Assembly (NCBI GenBank): GCA_031278835.1
Contig: JAITJP010000026.1
Coordinates: forward strand, 1-7,766
Direction of reading: 5' to 3'
DNA from: Deltaproteobacteria bacterium
Lineage (GTDB): Bacteria > Desulfobacterota > Desulfarculia > Adiutricales > Adiutricaceae
DNA length: 7,766 nucleotides
Part shown: positions 6,001-7,766 of the stretch, in pieces
Numbering within the stretch: the stretch's first letter is position 1
Layout: the number at the start of each line of letters is the position of its first letter
Translations under genes and position numbers: made by a program
The notes under the pieces: generated by a model
The model's input: the letters and a program-made list of their open reading frames with translations, nothing else
What the model was told of the DNA's origin: nothing
The model's database searches: none

Positions 6001-7443
6001 AAGGGCCATCCTGGCAAAACCCTCGGCATCGAGACCCAGGGTTCCGGCAAAGGTGGCTAAAAAAGATCCGCAGCCCGAGGAGCAAGCCTCGTTTAACATT
6101 AAGCGTTCAATGACCCCGTTTCTGACCGACAAGCACTTTATGTCCTGGCCGCCAATATCAACGATAAAACTGACCTCCGGAACAAACCTAGCCGCCGCTT
6201 TGTAGTGGGCCACGGTTTCCACTTCGCCCAAATCCACGCCCAGGGCGGCTTGGATCAGGGCCTCCCCGTAACCGGTCACGGCCGAACGGACCACCCGACA
6301 GTGAGGCTCCAGGGCTTGGTAAAAGGAGCTTAAGGCCAAAATAACCGATTTTAGGGGATTTCCGTAATTGGGGCCGTAATGGGAGTACAGGAGATTGGCC
6401 TTGGCGTCCAAGGCCACCAGCTTGGTGGTGGTGGATCCGGCGTCCAGGCCCAAAAAAACCTGGCCGTCGGCCGGCCAACCGGCCCGGGGCAGCCTGGCCC
6501 TTTCATGACGATCCCGAAAGGACTTGAGTTCTTCGAGGTCGGCAAATAGCGGAGGCAGGGGGTTAATCTCGGGCGTAACTCCCAAGCCGTCCAGTTCACC
6601 GGCCCGGCGGGTCCACTCCTCGGTGGCTAGAGGCTCCAGGCTTTTTGAAAGTAAAGCCGCTCCCAAAGCCACGAATAGCTGGGCCTCCGGAGGGCAGATG
6701 GACTCGGCCGGAGTTAATTTAAGGGTTTCCGTAAAGCGGCGCCTTAGTTCTGAGAGAAAAAATAAAGGCCCGCCCAAAAAAGCCACGTTTCCCCTTATCC
6801 TACGCCCGCAAGCCAAGCCGCCAATGGTCTGGTCGACCACGGACTGAAAAATGGAAGCGGCGATGTCTTCCTTGGCCGCCCCTTCGTTTAAAAGCGGCAA
6901 TATATCGGCCTTGGCAAAGACCCCGCAGCGGGCGGCTATGGGATAAATGGTTTTGTGGTTTTTGGCCAAATCGTTTAGGCCGCTGGGATCGGTCTTTAAA
7001 AAGGCGGCCATCTGGTCGATGAAGGCCCCGGTCCCGCCGGCGCAGGTTTCGTTCATGCGCTGATCGATGCCGGCGTCAAAAAAAGTCAGCTTGGCGTCCT
7101 CGCCCCCAAGTTCAATGGCCACGTCGGTTCTGGGGATTAAGGTCCTGATGGCCTCGGCCCCGGCCACCACTTCCTGAATAAAGGTGGCCCCCAATAATTT
7201 TGAGGCGCTGATGCCCCCGGATCCGGCCACGGCCAAGGTGGCCCTTTTGCCCGGAAACTTTGAAACCGCCGCGAAGATGGTTTCAATCATGGTCTTTCGA
7301 ACTTCCGAAAAGTGCCTTTCATAGCTATGGTGAAGTAACCGCCCCTGGGGATCCATGACGGCGATCTTTATGGTGGTTGAGCCAACGTCCAAGCCAACGT
7401 GAATCAAGTCTCGGTCATCGATATGTTCTATATTTTTATCCAT
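3031..7443 (-). CDS. Giant two-ATPase acyl-CoA dehydratase activase-related protein
   Basis: This 1470-aa protein joins modules of the 2-hydroxyacyl-CoA dehydratase/benzoyl-CoA reductase activator family (BadF/BadG/BcrA/BcrD ATPase). ATPase 1 (~15-265) has GLDVGSTT (17-24), LGGEDAK (112-118), and Cys134 and Cys173 in the positions that bind the bridging 4Fe-4S cluster in HgdC-type activators. ATPase 2 (~330-590) repeats this with GLDAGSTT (332-339), DIGGQD (429-434), NEACSSGCGS (Cys454, Cys458) and SRCTVF (Cys493). A linker carries Cys616/619/623/642, possibly metal-binding. A DUF2229-like region follows from GIPRALG (718), with conserved Cys767 and AGHPYHLDPE (905-914). The C-terminal half resembles HgdB-type dehydratase subunits (COG3580/3581-like) and has NDACFPA (Cys1107), QTGGGCRASNY (Cys1142) and LQPFGCLPNH (Cys1395, Cys1401). 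It probably couples ATP hydrolysis to low-potential electron transfer in the cytoplasm; the substrate is unknown. No signal peptide or membrane segment is evident. The ATG at 7441-7443 follows a weak GAAAG; an in-frame TTG at 7456-7458 would add five residues. It is monocistronic here, with its own terminator. Confidence 0.9.
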   Translation of the reverse strand: MDKNIEHIDDRDLIHVGLDVGSTTIKIAVMDPQGRLLHHSYERHFSEVRKTMIETIFAAVSKFPGKRATLAVAGSGGISASKLLGATFIQEVVAGAEAIRTLIPRTDVAIELGGEDAKLTFFDAGIDQRMNETCAGGTGAFIDQMAAFLKTDPSGLNDLAKNHKTIYPIAARCGVFAKADILPLLNEGAAKEDIAASIFQSVVDQTIGGLACGRRIRGNVAFLGGPLFFLSELRRRFTETLKLTPAESICPPEAQLFVALGAALLSKSLEPLATEEWTRRAGELDGLGVTPEINPLPPLFADLEELKSFRDRHERARLPRAGWPADGQVFLGLDAGSTTTKLVALDAKANLLYSHYGPNYGNPLKSVILALSSFYQALEPHCRVVRSAVTGYGEALIQAALGVDLGEVETVAHYKAAARFVPEVSFIVDIGGQDIKCLSVRNGVIERLMLNEACSSGCGSFLATFAGTLGLDAEGFARMALLANRPVDLGSRCTVFMNSKVKQAQKEGAQVGDISAGLSYSVVRNALYKVIRISRPEDLGDRVVVQGGTFFNDAVLRSFERSIGREVVRPDIAGLMGAFGAALIALEDHRDEQKASTIISADDLAGFSVTTKNLRCRKCENRCLLTVNSFSDGRRFVSGNRCERGAPTKSPTADRIDALANKAHLGDISESLSKLPTLGGLRQLADFDRLPNLFSWNHYRLFEVYAPRAASSCRGRVGIPRALGLYETYPFWFTLFHNLGFRVELSPPSSKEIFNSALDTIPSQTVCYPAKLVHGHILALLNSRPDFIFFPATPRELPTIYGTVDRYNCPLVGSYPELIRLNLDAIADSGIRFLTPFVDLAAKPGRLAERLAQELGHLGLGKAELKQAIKGAIKEQRLYREHVRQAGERALAQIIKTNRRAVILAGHPYHLDPEIHHGIPDLITANGLGVLSADSIDHLAPANLSLRVRDQWIPHSRLYRAAVVCSTYEELELVQLNSFGCGLDAVTTDQVAEIIKEAGKVYTLLKIDEGANLGAARIRVRSLIAAVRERGRQKTKNSTPAVYEYKPVTMDLGKENEYVLLCPQMSPIHFRFLAPALSPMGYDIRLIQKLEREAVEEGLRYVNNDACFPALVSIGQIIHELKKGDFPKDRVAVLMSQTGGGCRASNYVAFLRKALADSDLGQVPVWPLSLSGQTQGPGFHIDRSAWRRVLMGLLTGDMLQRLLLASRPYEKSPGAAEALFEKWVAKATLAVTIGDKNAFKANIEAMADDFAALDLFPPDRPQVGVVGEILINFHPEANNQVVAILESEGGQAVLPELTDFFLYCLYDEVYRRDFLTGSRITKWINGFLIGFIEKYRSSLRKALAKHPRFGHLNSFKELKQAGEGLVSLGNQSGEGWYLAADMVLMLEHGINNILCLQPFGCLPNHITGKGVVKELKRRYPEANLAAVDYDPGASEVNQLNRIKLMMTVAKAMKSRDSLRLVQPDQIQAAN

Positions 7444-7458
7444 AAAAAGTTCTTTCAA

Positions 7459-7766
7459 TTCTCAACCGGGCCAGGAAAAAAAACATTTTCCGGCCAGCTT
7501 GGCCCCAAACTCTCTCTTTGAGGCTTTAAGCCACTAAAGCCGACCAAGCCGGCCAGCTTGGCCAGCTTGGCCTTACAAATCGCGCCAAAGGTTCCCTAAG
7601 ACATGATCCCATAATCCAGCCTTAATTTAAAGACCTTGACCCCTCTCCCCCAAAGCACCAAGGGCCGGACAAAGATTGGCCTCCCAGACCAGGGCCCGGG
7701 AGGCCTAACTCCAAAAAGGCCGAAACGAAAGTCTTTTTCAAGAGCCCCGGCTCGGCCTAGCCGCTT
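7459..7766. other. Non-coding upstream region of the giant ATPase gene
   Basis: No gene or RNA gene can be recognised here. It contains CCGGCCAGCTTGGCC twice (7490-7504, 7549-7563), the second extended as a 9-bp tandem repeat. A GGCTTTA/TAAAGCC hairpin lies at 7522-7541, and a perfect GGCCTCCC/GGGAGGCC inverted repeat with a 12-nt loop at 7678-7705. The promoter of the downstream gene must lie here or farther right, but no convincing -35/-10 pair is visible on the minus strand. The best is TTGGGG-17 bp-TTAAAT around 7622-7650, which is weak. Confidence 0.5.
7490..7572. repeat. GGCCAGCTT short repeats
   Basis: CCGGCCAGCTTGGCC occurs at 7490-7504 and again at 7549-7563. In the second copy the 9-mer GGCCAGCTT is tandemly duplicated (7551-7568) and followed by GGCC. 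These lie 50-130 bp upstream of the giant ATPase gene. They may be local slippage products in GGCC-rich DNA or regulatory sites. Confidence 0.55.

Noticed and set aside
7678..7705. Terminator for a gene right of the window
   Set aside because: The 8-bp stem is perfect, but the loop is 12 nt and no T tract follows on either strand.

Overview
The window looks like chromosomal DNA from an anaerobic bacterium. The evidence is a very large acyl-CoA dehydratase activase-type ATPase, a family of strict anaerobes, next to the start of a division and cell-wall (dcw) cluster. A Desulfobacterota/deltaproteobacterial or clostridial-type host fits, but this is inference and no marker fixes the lineage. 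The tetranucleotide GGCC is extremely common in genes and in most intergenic DNA. It is absent from the first ~330 bases, which are AT-rich and repetitive.

All three confident genes are on the minus strand. Read right to left: (1) a ~308-bp non-coding leader (7459-7766) with short GGCC-rich repeats; (2) a ~4.4-kb gene (3031-7443) encoding a fusion of two BadF/BcrA-type ASKHA ATPase modules, a four-Cys linker, a DUF2229-like region and a Cys-rich HgdB-like C-terminal half, ending in a strong intrinsic terminator; (3) about 0.95 kb of non-coding DNA (2071-2996) with a possible structured RNA ending in its own terminator, a long near-perfect hairpin, an AT-rich island, and the control region of the next genes; (4) mraZ and rsmH, 17 nt apart and probably one operon; (5) a plausible terminator after rsmH, then a left-edge region (1-260) with three clear and two degenerate copies of a ~48-bp repeat.

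The best regulatory signal is upstream of mraZ. Three G-rich pentamers occur at exact 10-bp spacing, the pattern known for MraZ operators, and a good sigma70-type promoter lies between them and the gene. This implies that MraZ controls its own operon, including rsmH. The dcw cluster does not continue after rsmH: ftsL/ftsI/mur genes are absent from the remaining 325 bases, and repeats resembling a mobile-element end take their place.

I see no rRNA, tRNA or CRISPR array, and no clearly new multi-gene system. The most open questions are the substrate of the giant ATPase, the structured DNA at 2516-2996, and the nature of the left-edge repeats.
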